In this document: one piece after another, positions 54,717 to 62,800 of the stretch | How positions within the stretch are numbered: the first letter of the stretch is position 1 | Layout of the letters: the number at the start of each line of letters is the position of its first letter | Assembly (NCBI GenBank): GCA_041392845.1 | Contig: JAWKLG010000032.1 | Location: 1 to 64,000, forward strand | Direction of reading: 5' to 3' | Length of the DNA stretch: 64,000 nucleotides | Source: JAGQWW01 sp041392845 | GTDB lineage: Bacteria; Bacteroidota; Bacteroidia; Chitinophagales; Saprospiraceae | Position numbers and translations under genes: made by a program | Notes under the pieces: model-generated | The model's input: the letters and a program-made list of their open reading frames with translations, nothing else | What the model was told of the DNA's origin: nothing | Databases searched by the model: none

Positions 54717-55043
54717 TTAGGACTTTCTAAAAATAGCGTAAACCTCTACACCAATACCTGCAAGGATAACGATAGGAGCGATAACCGTCCTTCTGGTACT
54801 GTAAATGATGTCTTCATCCCATACATCAGGGCTCGGCATGCTTCCACCTGCCATCAGCAACATACCCAACAATACCAAAACTGCCCCAACTCCCATAAGG
54901 ATGTAATTCATTCTTTTAAAAATCAATACATGCTCATTGGCAGGGTTTGGAGTACTGCTTTTAGTTCTGCTTACTGTTGGTTTCGGGGTGTCTGTAGCAG
55001 TTGAAACAACCACTCTTTTTTTCCCTGAATTAGATTTACTCAT
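54717..55043 (-). CDS. DUF3098 membrane protein
   Basis: A 108-residue protein with a Ser/Thr/Lys-rich N-terminus (about 1-38) and two membrane helices (about 46-67 and 86-105). The pattern FKRMNYILMGVGAVLVLLGMLLMAGGSMPSPDVWDEDIIYSTRRTVIAPIVILAGIGVEVYAIFRK is the signature of DUF3098 as I know it, a Bacteroidota family of unknown function found between ftsX and uppP. Its place in the cell-envelope operon implies a divisome or envelope role. Confidence 0.85.
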   Translation of the reverse strand: MSKSNSGKKRVVVSTATDTPKPTVSRTKSSTPNPANEHVLIFKRMNYILMGVGAVLVLLGMLLMAGGSMPSPDVWDEDIIYSTRRTVIAPIVILAGIGVEVYAIFRKS

Positions 55044-55126
55044 TATGGTAAGATTATAAATTTCAAATTTAGCAACGCAAAGGTATTTAAAAGATGTAAT
55101 TCTTAGTGCCTTTGGTGTATAAAGTA

Positions 55127-56005
55127 TTAATACAGGTCATCTACCCGCATTTTCAAATATTTATTCACAACAAACCAGGTACTTGCTATGGAAATCAGGA
55201 TACCAAATAAAACCAAACTGCCCAACATGATTCCCAGCCACTGGAAATTTAAAATATTCTGAAGTTCCGGAAATTCCTGCTCTGCCATCAAATGAAGACC
55301 CAGTAAAATGATAATGGCAAGCAATCCTGCTATCAATCCGTGCCAGAAACTTCTTTTTAAAAAAGGCTTACTTATAAAAGACCAGGATGCTCCGACGAGT
55401 TCCATATTTTTAATCAAAAACCTATTGGAATATAAGGCCAACCTGATGGTATTATGAATCAAAAACAAGGTTATAAAAAACAGGACAATTCCTATGCCCA
55501 GGGAAAACCATCCTATCCTTTTAAGGTTTCCGGCTATCAAATCTGCCATTCCCTCCTGGTAATATGCATCCCTAACTTCGGGTTTGGCTTTTAAACCGGC
55601 GATGATTTGATCCATCTCTCCCTGCTTTTGATAAGAAGCCACCACGTTGAAAGTCAAAATATCAAATAAGGGGTTTGGCATGTCCAATTTTAAAAAATCT
55701 TCCCCAAACTCCTTGCGCATCATCTCAGCTCCTTCCTCTTTTGAAATAAGCTTTAAAGAACCTGCCTTTACGTAAGGATCTGATTTTAGTTGAGTTTCCA
55801 GGACCGAAATTGAATCCCTGCTTACATCATTTCTAATTTCAACAATGATTTCAACCTTCTCTTTAAACCAGTGAAACAATCCATTGGCATGCATCATCAA
55901 CAATCCAAAAACACCGACTAAAACCAGTACAAGGGTGATACCCAAAATACTGTAAAAGTAGTTTGGCTTGTTACCGGGTACTCTGGATTTGCGTCTGGCA
56001 GCCAT
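55127..56005 (-). CDS. ftsX: Cell division protein FtsX
   Basis: The membrane subunit of the FtsEX complex that couples the divisome to peptidoglycan hydrolases. ATG 56005 gives MAARRKSRVPGNKPNYFYSILGITLVLVLVGVFGLLM; an ATG three codons upstream is equally possible. One membrane helix is followed by an extracellular domain (about 50-160, KVEIIVEIRNDVSRDSISVLETQLKSDPYVKAG, PNPLFDILTFNVVAS), then three more helices with SLVLFGILISIASTWFVVNKYLKMRVDDLY. FtsE is not adjacent. A hairpin separates it from the M23 peptidase gene upstream. Confidence 0.93.
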   Translation of the reverse strand: MAARRKSRVPGNKPNYFYSILGITLVLVLVGVFGLLMMHANGLFHWFKEKVEIIVEIRNDVSRDSISVLETQLKSDPYVKAGSLKLISKEEGAEMMRKEFGEDFLKLDMPNPLFDILTFNVVASYQKQGEMDQIIAGLKAKPEVRDAYYQEGMADLIAGNLKRIGWFSLGIGIVLFFITLFLIHNTIRLALYSNRFLIKNMELVGASWSFISKPFLKRSFWHGLIAGLLAIIILLGLHLMAEQEFPELQNILNFQWLGIMLGSLVLFGILISIASTWFVVNKYLKMRVDDLY

Positions 56006-56033
56006 AATTTTCAAATTGGTTAATACTAAATAA

Positions 56034-56076
56034 AATGGGGACCCAGGCTTCGATTGAAATGACCTGGTTCCCCATT
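56034..56076 (-). terminator. Terminator-like hairpin after the M23 peptidase gene
   Basis: Arms AATGGGGACCCAGG and CCTGGTTCCCCATT (mismatched at one position) with a 15-base loop, followed on the minus strand by an A/T-rich tail (TTTATTTAG). It lies between the peptidase stop and ftsX. Confidence 0.6.
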
Positions 56077-56158
56077 ATTATTTTCTCATAAATTTCTTTC
56101 GAATATTTCTTGAAAGAAAAATCCACTAAAAGGATGGTATTTTTCCAAGTCCCTTTTT

Positions 56159-57487
56159 TCAAGGATTTTCCTTGTCATCTTCATCTTTAGTCAACTCAGC
56201 AAAAGGTAATGCATCAAGTTGTTCCAAATATGCATTTTTCACTTTTTCAAACTCAGGCATGGTCTCAGCAGGAAGTGGTTCCGGTGGAGGGAAGCTTAGG
56301 TTCAAATGGTTGACCTGCTTTCCATTCTTCCAAAAACGAAAACAAACGTGCGGACCCGTTGCCAGGCCGGTTGATCCTACATAACCAATGGTTTGACCTT
56401 GTTTTACATGAACACCCGGACGAATACCTTGTGCAAACTTCTGCATGTGAAGGTATTGTGTCGAATAGGTTTCGTTGTGTTTGATTTTTACAAAATTACC
56501 ATTACCTCCTCTTCTTGTCGCTTCCAAAACTACACCGTCTCCAATTGCTAAAATCGGTGTACCATATGGAGCCGCATAATCAGTTCCCAAATGCGGTCTA
56601 ACCCTTTTTAAAATAGGATGGAAACGCTTAGGATTGTAATGGGAAGAAATTCTTGAGAACTTCACAGGCGCTCTAAGGAAACCTTTATTCATAGGACGGC
56701 CCTCTAAATCATAGAAACCGGGATGGTCTTTATCTTCGAAATAAACGGCCTGAAATTCTGTATCACCTGATTTGTACAATGCTGCATGCAAGTTGCCAAT
56801 TCCTACTACCTCACCATCGATGATTTGCTCATCGTAAAGAAGTTTGAACTGATCTCCCTTTTGTGTATGGTGGAAGTCGATAGACCACTGCAATGCATCT
56901 TCCATCTTATCAGCCAGCTCATAAGACATGCCACCATCAATCATGGCATTCCAAAGAGAACTTTCGATAACGCCGGTCGATTTTTTACTTTGAGTCGTGA
57001 TTGGGCGCTCTACCCTTTCACAGGTTTTATTGTTTAAATCAAAAACGTAGTAAACGAAAACAGATGGTTCGTACACCAAAAAGTCAGGTTTACTTTTTTC
57101 ATCTTTTTTAAGGAGAAAAAATGGTTTACCAACTCTCCAGTTCCTTACATCAAAAACATCTTTGGCTGATTGCACCATTGCTTCAATAGCACTGTATTCC
57201 ATCCCGTTTTCATTCAGGATGTCACCAAAGAATTGATTATTTTCAATGACGTTTTCTTCAACTGTGAATGTATCGATGGCAAAACCCCATTTCAAGGTTG
57301 GAGCAACGATAGGAAAAGAACCTAACTTCACTTCACCCGCTTCATGTATCGAAGCAGAACCGAGGTTGTTGTCAAACAATTTATTTCCAATAAAAAATAC
57401 AGCTAAAAGTCCAATCGGCAGGAGTGATTTCTTCCAATGTTTTCTAACGGACTTTGCCAGGTTTTGAAACGCTTCCGTCTTTTCCAC
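56159..57487 (-). CDS. M23-family murein metalloendopeptidase
   Basis: A 442-residue membrane-anchored peptidoglycan hydrolase. One N-terminal helix (about 20-37) is followed by an extracytoplasmic region with an OapA-like/opacity segment (IVAPTLKWGFAIDTFTVEENVI...FGDIL) and the M23 peptidase domain (about 285-400). Ligand motifs: H299/D303 (RPHLGTDYA), H347 (QYLHMQKF), and the third motif H380-V-C382 (GPHVCFRFWKNG), where the usual HxH is HxC. The adjacent ftsX gene fits a role in division-site wall cleavage, where FtsX activates such enzymes; this is inference from context. Confidence 0.85.
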   Translation of the reverse strand: MEKTEAFQNLAKSVRKHWKKSLLPIGLLAVFFIGNKLFDNNLGSASIHEAGEVKLGSFPIVAPTLKWGFAIDTFTVEENVIENNQFFGDILNENGMEYSAIEAMVQSAKDVFDVRNWRVGKPFFLLKKDEKSKPDFLVYEPSVFVYYVFDLNNKTCERVERPITTQSKKSTGVIESSLWNAMIDGGMSYELADKMEDALQWSIDFHHTQKGDQFKLLYDEQIIDGEVVGIGNLHAALYKSGDTEFQAVYFEDKDHPGFYDLEGRPMNKGFLRAPVKFSRISSHYNPKRFHPILKRVRPHLGTDYAAPYGTPILAIGDGVVLEATRRGGNGNFVKIKHNETYSTQYLHMQKFAQGIRPGVHVKQGQTIGYVGSTGLATGPHVCFRFWKNGKQVNHLNLSFPPPEPLPAETMPEFEKVKNAYLEQLDALPFAELTKDEDDKENP

Positions 57488-57648
57488 TAAGGTTAGTTTT
57501 TAAGTAATTCCCTGAATCTCAGATTGTTATGGCCTTTTTGGGATTGTTGTTACGGCAAATATAAAAATACGCTGCCACATCCATGCATTTTTAACCTAAT
57601 TTTAAACCTTAGCTCCTCTCAAACTCATATTAAACAATTTATACATTT

Positions 57649-58989
57649 TTATTTATCTGATAATGCGGACTTATAGGCCGCGAGACACCTTTCCCGTGCT
57701 TCCTTGTGGTCAACAATGGGTTCAGGATAATCGTCCGTTTGCCATTCGGGCACCCATTCTTTTACATATTTTCCGTCCTTGTCGAATTTCTTCAACTGCG
57801 ATTCGGGATTGAATATCCTGAAATAAGGTGCTGCATCCGTTCCACAACCTGCTGCCCATTGCCAACCTCCGCTATTGCTGGCAAGGTCAAAGTCCAATAA
57901 TTTTTCAGCGAAATACGCTTCCCCCCATTGCCAGTTGATCAAAAGATGTTTGCTTAAGAAACTGGCCACTACCATTCTTACACGATTGTGCATGTATCCG
58001 GTTTCATTCAACTGACGCATTCCTGCATCTACCATTGGATAACCGGTTTTTCCCTGACACCACAAGTCAAATTCTTTTTCATTATTGCGCCATTCGATAT
58101 TTGCATATGCCTTTCTAAAAGGTCCGTCTGCCACATATGGAAAGCTGTCCAAAATCATACTGTAAAAGTCTCTCCATATCAGCTCATTCAAAAATGTGTC
58201 ATTTAAACTTCTGGCCTTTTTTGCTTTATCACGGATACTGATGGTTCCAAATCGAAAATGCAGCCCCAATCTGGAAGTCCCTTCTTCAGCCGGAAAGTTC
58301 CTTTTTTTATCATATTCCTTGATGACCTTCTGCTTGACAGTCCTGTCGGGAAAATCAAGCGAGGTTTCAACAAATCCCATTTCTTCTAAAGTAGGAATCG
58401 AAAGCTGCTTATTCTGAATAAAAGCATCTTTATACTTTAAAGTCGGATATTCCTTAAAAAAGAAGTCCCCATTTCTTTTAACTCCATTAACTTCGATTTC
58501 TTTTGCATTGAGTCTTTCCTTCCATTTCCTGCTGTAGGGTGTGAAAACAACATAGGGATCCCCATCGTCTTTTAAAACTTCCTCTGCTTCGAAGATTACA
58601 TGATCTTTGAAAGTAGAAAATTCAATATCGTTTTCCTTCAATAATTTCTCTATGGATTCATCTCTTTTCTTCGCGTAAGGTTCGTAATCCCGATTGGTAA
58701 AAACAGCATCAATCTTTTGCTCTTTTAGTAGATTTTTCCAAACCTGTTCAGGTGAGCCATACTTTACAAGCAAACTACTTCCTAAGTCCTTCAGTTCTTC
58801 GGAAAGTCTTTGAATTTCCTCGTGAATAAAGGTCACTCTGGCATCCTTTTTAGGTAATTTCTCCAGTATATTTTTATCAAAAATAAAAAGGCATTGTACG
58901 GGTTTGCCTGATTTGAGCGCGTGATAAAGCCCCGCGTTATCTTCCAACCTCAAATCTCTTCTAAACCAAAAAATGGATGTTCCAGACAT
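57649..58989 (-). CDS. phrB: Cryptochrome/photolyase family protein (deoxyribodipyrimidine photo-lyase)
   Basis: A 446-residue FAD enzyme that repairs cyclobutane pyrimidine dimers with blue light. ATG 58989 gives MSGTSIFWFRRDLRLEDNAGLYHAL; the frame continues 17 codons upstream without similarity. Marks: N-terminal FRRDLR..DN..L (antenna/photolyase domain), EEGTSRLGLHFRFGTISIR, NELIWRDFY, and the FAD-binding end WCQGKTGYPMVDAGMRQLNETGYMHNRVRMVVASFLSKHLLINWQWGEAYF and WQWAAGCGTDAAPYFRIFNPESQ. These fit class I CPD photolyases; a 6-4 or DASH-type enzyme is less likely. Confidence 0.9.
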   Translation of the reverse strand: MSGTSIFWFRRDLRLEDNAGLYHALKSGKPVQCLFIFDKNILEKLPKKDARVTFIHEEIQRLSEELKDLGSSLLVKYGSPEQVWKNLLKEQKIDAVFTNRDYEPYAKKRDESIEKLLKENDIEFSTFKDHVIFEAEEVLKDDGDPYVVFTPYSRKWKERLNAKEIEVNGVKRNGDFFFKEYPTLKYKDAFIQNKQLSIPTLEEMGFVETSLDFPDRTVKQKVIKEYDKKRNFPAEEGTSRLGLHFRFGTISIRDKAKKARSLNDTFLNELIWRDFYSMILDSFPYVADGPFRKAYANIEWRNNEKEFDLWCQGKTGYPMVDAGMRQLNETGYMHNRVRMVVASFLSKHLLINWQWGEAYFAEKLLDFDLASNSGGWQWAAGCGTDAAPYFRIFNPESQLKKFDKDGKYVKEWVPEWQTDDYPEPIVDHKEARERCLAAYKSALSDK

Positions 58990-59137
58990 GTATCGTTTTA
59001 TTTTTTTTCCAAACAAGAGGAAGCCACCTTGGTTCATCATTCTTGAACTTAAGTCAAAAATGCTTATTATGCATTAGTGCAGAATTTCATTTCTTTGCCG
59101 AAGGTTGTATTTTAGCAAAATCAAAACCAACACTTGT

Positions 59138-60508
59138 ATGATTCAATCGGTCATCTTTGGACTTGTAACCATAGCTGCATTTGCCATTGCCGGGAAAAAA
59201 TTCCTGCAAATTAGACGAAACATTCTGTTAGGAGAATCTGAAGAAATAACAGGCGATACCGGCGAGCGCTGGAAAAATGTGTTGCTTGTAGCATTCGGAC
59301 AAAAGAAAATGTTTAAAAACTGGATTCCTGCTGTTTTCCACTTTTTCATTTATGCAGCTTTTTTGCTCACTCAGATCGAATTGATAGAAATCTTAATTGA
59401 TGGCTTTTCAGGAAATCATCGATTCTTTGCTCCTGTCTTAGGAGGCTTTTATACATTTTTAATCAATTTTATTGAAATATTGTCCGTACTGGCACTTGTT
59501 GCCACTATCGTTTTTCTTTCAAGAAGAAACCTGCTGAAAGTTCCAAGATTTTTCAAACCTGAAATGAAAGGCTGGCCTTTCAAAGACGGAAACCTTATTT
59601 TGATATTGGAATTACTCCTACTGATTGGAATTTTCAGCATGAATGGTGCGGACGTAGTGCTTCAATCTTTGAACCATCCCCATTATCCAGATACCGGAAC
59701 ATTATTAGTCAGCAGCCAATTAGGCCCCGCATTATTTGGCGGTCTTGATGCAGACACTTTAATCGTAATAGAAAGATTTGGTTGGTGGCTACACATTTTG
59801 GTTGTATTTGCCTTTTTAAATTACCTTCCTTATTCCAAGCATCTACATATCTTCTTTGCTTTCCCTAATACTTATTTCGCCAAAATTCAGCCCAAGGGTG
59901 AAATGGATAATATGGATTCCATTATGAATGAAGTAAAAAGCATGATGGGATTTCCGGATGCTCCTCCCAGCGAAATGGCAGAAGGTGGAGAATTACCCGT
60001 TTTTGGCTCCAATGATGTTACCAATCTAGGTTGGACCAACATTTTGGCTGCCTACAGTTGTACTGAATGTGGAAGATGTACGGCAGCTTGTCCTGCAAAT
60101 ATCACGGGTAAAAAACTTTCTCCGCGAAAAATCATGATGGATGTAAGAGACCGTGCAGATGAGATAGGAAAAAAATTGGACGGCGGATCGAAGGAGTTTA
60201 TCAAAGCTGAAAAAAAGGAGTCTGAAACGATATTGACCGCTGAAAACTTTGACGATGGTAAGTCGCTTTTTGATTACATCACACGTGAAGAAATTCATGC
60301 ATGTACGACTTGCAATGCCTGTGTAGAAGCATGTCCTGTTTTAATCAATCCCCTCGATATTATTTTAAAATTAAGACGCTACGAAATTCTAACCGAATCT
60401 GCAGGCCCCGGAGAATGGCTTCCACTTTTCAATAGCATAGAAAATGGAGGTTCTGCCTGGCAAATCCCAGACGACAGGGATAAATGGGCTGTAGACATGG
60501 AATCATAA
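59138..60508 (+). CDS. Membrane-bound Fe-S oxidoreductase, first part of a split FadF/EMO-like enzyme
   Basis: A 456-residue protein starting at ATG 59138 (MIQSVIFGLVTIAAF); the frame also opens at TTG 59105. An N-terminal region of about six membrane helices (about 1-230, NarI-like) is followed by a soluble 4Fe-4S part with two clusters: CTECGRCTAACP (about 300-315) and CTTCNACVEACPVLINP (about 383-400). Together with the gene at 61874 it resembles the FadF/EMO enzymes that pass electrons from electron-transfer flavoprotein (fatty-acid oxidation) to menaquinone. That function is by resemblance. Unlike the usual neighbour arrangement, a T9SS cargo gene (60536) lies between the two parts. Confidence 0.8.
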   Translation: MIQSVIFGLVTIAAFAIAGKKFLQIRRNILLGESEEITGDTGERWKNVLLVAFGQKKMFKNWIPAVFHFFIYAAFLLTQIELIEILIDGFSGNHRFFAPVLGGFYTFLINFIEILSVLALVATIVFLSRRNLLKVPRFFKPEMKGWPFKDGNLILILELLLLIGIFSMNGADVVLQSLNHPHYPDTGTLLVSSQLGPALFGGLDADTLIVIERFGWWLHILVVFAFLNYLPYSKHLHIFFAFPNTYFAKIQPKGEMDNMDSIMNEVKSMMGFPDAPPSEMAEGGELPVFGSNDVTNLGWTNILAAYSCTECGRCTAACPANITGKKLSPRKIMMDVRDRADEIGKKLDGGSKEFIKAEKKESETILTAENFDDGKSLFDYITREEIHACTTCNACVEACPVLINPLDIILKLRRYEILTESAGPGEWLPLFNSIENGGSAWQIPDDRDKWAVDMES

Positions 60509-60535
60509 CCGGTGCAAACCATAAAATCTCTGACC

Positions 60536-61846
60536 ATGAAAAGTTTTACATTAATTTTCACAGCCTTATTAATTCCTTTCCTTTCAATTTCCCAATCTGA
60601 GGAAATTGAAAATCAGCTTCCTCAAAACCTGTGGGAAAAATTCAACCCTTATGCTTTTCAAACGGATGTCTGGATCAATGACTCCGTATATTGCTATTCC
60701 TACGACGACAATACCGGTGAAACCAATCCATCCTCAAGAACCTACAATAAGGAGTTTTCCCCAAGCGGAGCGCTTTTAGTATCTGAAACCCAGGTATTTA
60801 GAAATGGTGAATGGGAAAATGAAAAAAGGATTGAAAACACGCTGGACGAATTGGGAGTTTTGGAAGCCCAGGCTGAATTGATTTGGAATAGCACGACAAT
60901 GGGATGGTATTATGACGAGCGTTCACTTTTTGAATATTCGACCAATGGACAGTTTACAAATGTTACTGTTCAGAGTTTTGATTTAAACAACCAAAGCTGG
61001 GTTAATAAATCCAGAAACGTTTATTCGTACAGCAATTTTAATCGCCCTGATGAATTCCTGGGTCAAAAGTGGGAGAACGGTACTTGGTTAAATGATTTTA
61101 GGGTAACCTACACTTACAATTCAAATGGCCTTGAAAACTCATCAAATTACCAAAAATGGAACCCGGACCTCAATGACTGGGAAAATGTAAACCGAACCTT
61201 TACCACTTTTGACGGTAATGGTCTACCCTACCAAACCAAGCGCGAAACCTGGGGTTCTGGCAGTATGACCTATCGCAATAGTTCAAGGTCTACTTTTACT
61301 TACAATGCACAAAACCTTTTAGAAAATACATTAAACGAATCGTGGAATCCTTCTGATTCAGTTTGGACTATTACTGGTGATCAGACTCAATATTATGATG
61401 GCGATGCAAATCTTATAGAGTTAAATTCCAGAAACTGGAATGGCGTTAGTATGGTCAATTATTTCCGTTTCATCAGAAATTATGATGTCAATGGCAATCT
61501 AATTTATCAAAAAAGCGAGTTGTTTGTAAATGGTAACTGGAGGTTGTTGGAATATTGTGATTACTATTATTCTTTAAGAACATTTATCAATACGGAAGAG
61601 CTTCTAAAAGATATTTGTAAATTTCCTAATCCTGTCCAACCCGGTCAAGTCCTTCAATGCGAACAATTGGATTTACTTCAACCAGACCGTTGGGTTTTGA
61701 CCAATTTAAACGGACAAATTATTCATAAAGAACGCTATGCGGGTCAGATTGAAATGGGACAAAATTTGCAACCTGGAATGTACCTACTTACCGTAATCAA
61801 AGGTGGAAAAATTAGTGCGCAGAATAAATTGATGGTTCAACCTTAA
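60536..61846 (+). CDS. Secreted repeat protein with T9SS type A sorting domain
   Basis: A 436-residue secreted protein. ATG 60536 (MKSFTLIFTALLIPFLSISQ) fits a signal peptide; the frame begins at 60512. The body is made of short repeats of the type W......(N)..R..Y.YNSNGL..... (YSYSNFNRPDEFLGQKWENG, YTYNSNGLENSSNYQKWNP, FTYNAQNLLENTLNESWNP), a pattern like YD/RHS-type strands and common in T9SS cargo. The C-terminal 75 residues are a sorting domain (CKFPNPVQPGQVLQCE...GMYLLTVIKGGKISAQNKLMVQ). Function unknown. It separates two genes of one Fe-S enzyme, 28 bases after the first and 28 bases before the second. Confidence 0.75.
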   Translation: MKSFTLIFTALLIPFLSISQSEEIENQLPQNLWEKFNPYAFQTDVWINDSVYCYSYDDNTGETNPSSRTYNKEFSPSGALLVSETQVFRNGEWENEKRIENTLDELGVLEAQAELIWNSTTMGWYYDERSLFEYSTNGQFTNVTVQSFDLNNQSWVNKSRNVYSYSNFNRPDEFLGQKWENGTWLNDFRVTYTYNSNGLENSSNYQKWNPDLNDWENVNRTFTTFDGNGLPYQTKRETWGSGSMTYRNSSRSTFTYNAQNLLENTLNESWNPSDSVWTITGDQTQYYDGDANLIELNSRNWNGVSMVNYFRFIRNYDVNGNLIYQKSELFVNGNWRLLEYCDYYYSLRTFINTEELLKDICKFPNPVQPGQVLQCEQLDLLQPDRWVLTNLNGQIIHKERYAGQIEMGQNLQPGMYLLTVIKGGKISAQNKLMVQP

Positions 61847-61873
61847 TCGATATAAAAAGTAAAATCAAAATAC

Positions 61874-62654
61874 ATGCATGTACCTAGAATGTCAGAATTA
61901 GCAGCAGAGGGAAAGACTCCGGAAATCCTTTTTTGGGTCGGATGTGCAGGCTCTTATGATGACAGAGCCCAAAGAGTTACGAAGGCTTTTTGCGAAATTC
62001 TGAATGCAGTAGAAATGAATTATGCCATCCTTGGTAATGAAGAAATGTGTACAGGTGATCCGGCAAGACGAGCAGGAAATGAGTTCCTTTTTCAGATGAC
62101 GGCACTTCAAAATGTTCAGGTTTTGAATGGTTACGAAATTAAAAAAATCGTTACCACCTGTCCACATTGTTTCAATACGCTGAAAAATGAATATCCAGCA
62201 CTTGGAGGGAATTATGAAGTTATCCACCATACCCAACTCCTACAGGAGTTGATCAATGCCGGCCGAATCAAAATGCAAGAAGGAGGAGAATTTAAAGGAA
62301 AGAAAATCACCTATCACGACTCTTTGTTATTTGGGTAGGGCCAATGGCGTTTATGAAGCTCCCAGAGCAGTTCTCCAATCCCTTGACAATGAATTGGTTG
62401 AATTAAAAAGGTGTCGCACCAATGGTTTATGCTGTGGTGCCGGAGGTTCTCAAATGTGGAAAGAAGACGAACCCGGCGACAAAAGAATCAATATTGAGCG
62501 AACCGAAGAAGCATTAGAAACCGGCGCTGAAATCATCGCCGTCAATTGCCCTTTTTGCCTTACCATGATGAGCGACGGGGTTAAAAACTTCGACAAACAG
62601 GAAGAAGTAATGGTGTATGATTTGGCCGAGTTGATTGTGAACAATGTGAGGTAG
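61874..62654 (+). pseudogene. CCG-domain Fe-S subunit of the split oxidoreductase, frameshifted
   Basis: A (Fe-S)-binding subunit with two cysteine-rich CCG domains of the heterodisulfide-reductase type. The first domain is intact: EILFWVGCAGSYDD, CTGDPARRAGNEFLFQM and VTTCPHCFNTLKNEYP. At 62323-62325 the sequence has three T where the alignment requires two, so KITYHDS... runs to a stop at 62338. In the other frame the protein continues CYLGRANGVYEAPRAVL, RCRTNGLCCGAGGSQMW and VNCPFCLTMMSDG to a stop at 62654. The indel hits the codon before the conserved Cys of HDSCYLGR. The full product would be 260 residues. It is either a real lesion or a homopolymer error. Confidence 0.8.
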
Positions 62655-62656
62655 GC

Positions 62657-62700
62657 GGTTGGCTGTTGGCCATTGGCTGTTGGCTGTTGGCTGTTGGCTC
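62657..62700. repeat. Heptamer microsatellite GGCTGTT
   Basis: About five consecutive copies of TTGGCTG with one variant (GGCCATT), just after the Fe-S gene stop. Arrays of this type are common between Bacteroidota genes and vary in copy number. Confidence 0.85.
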
Positions 62701-62800
62701 ATTATGTGGAACCAATTGATTTTTGTTGGATTTACCGGATAATGAATAAAGGTACGGACTTGAGAAATTTTTACGCTTTATAATAATTGTATTCGAATTC

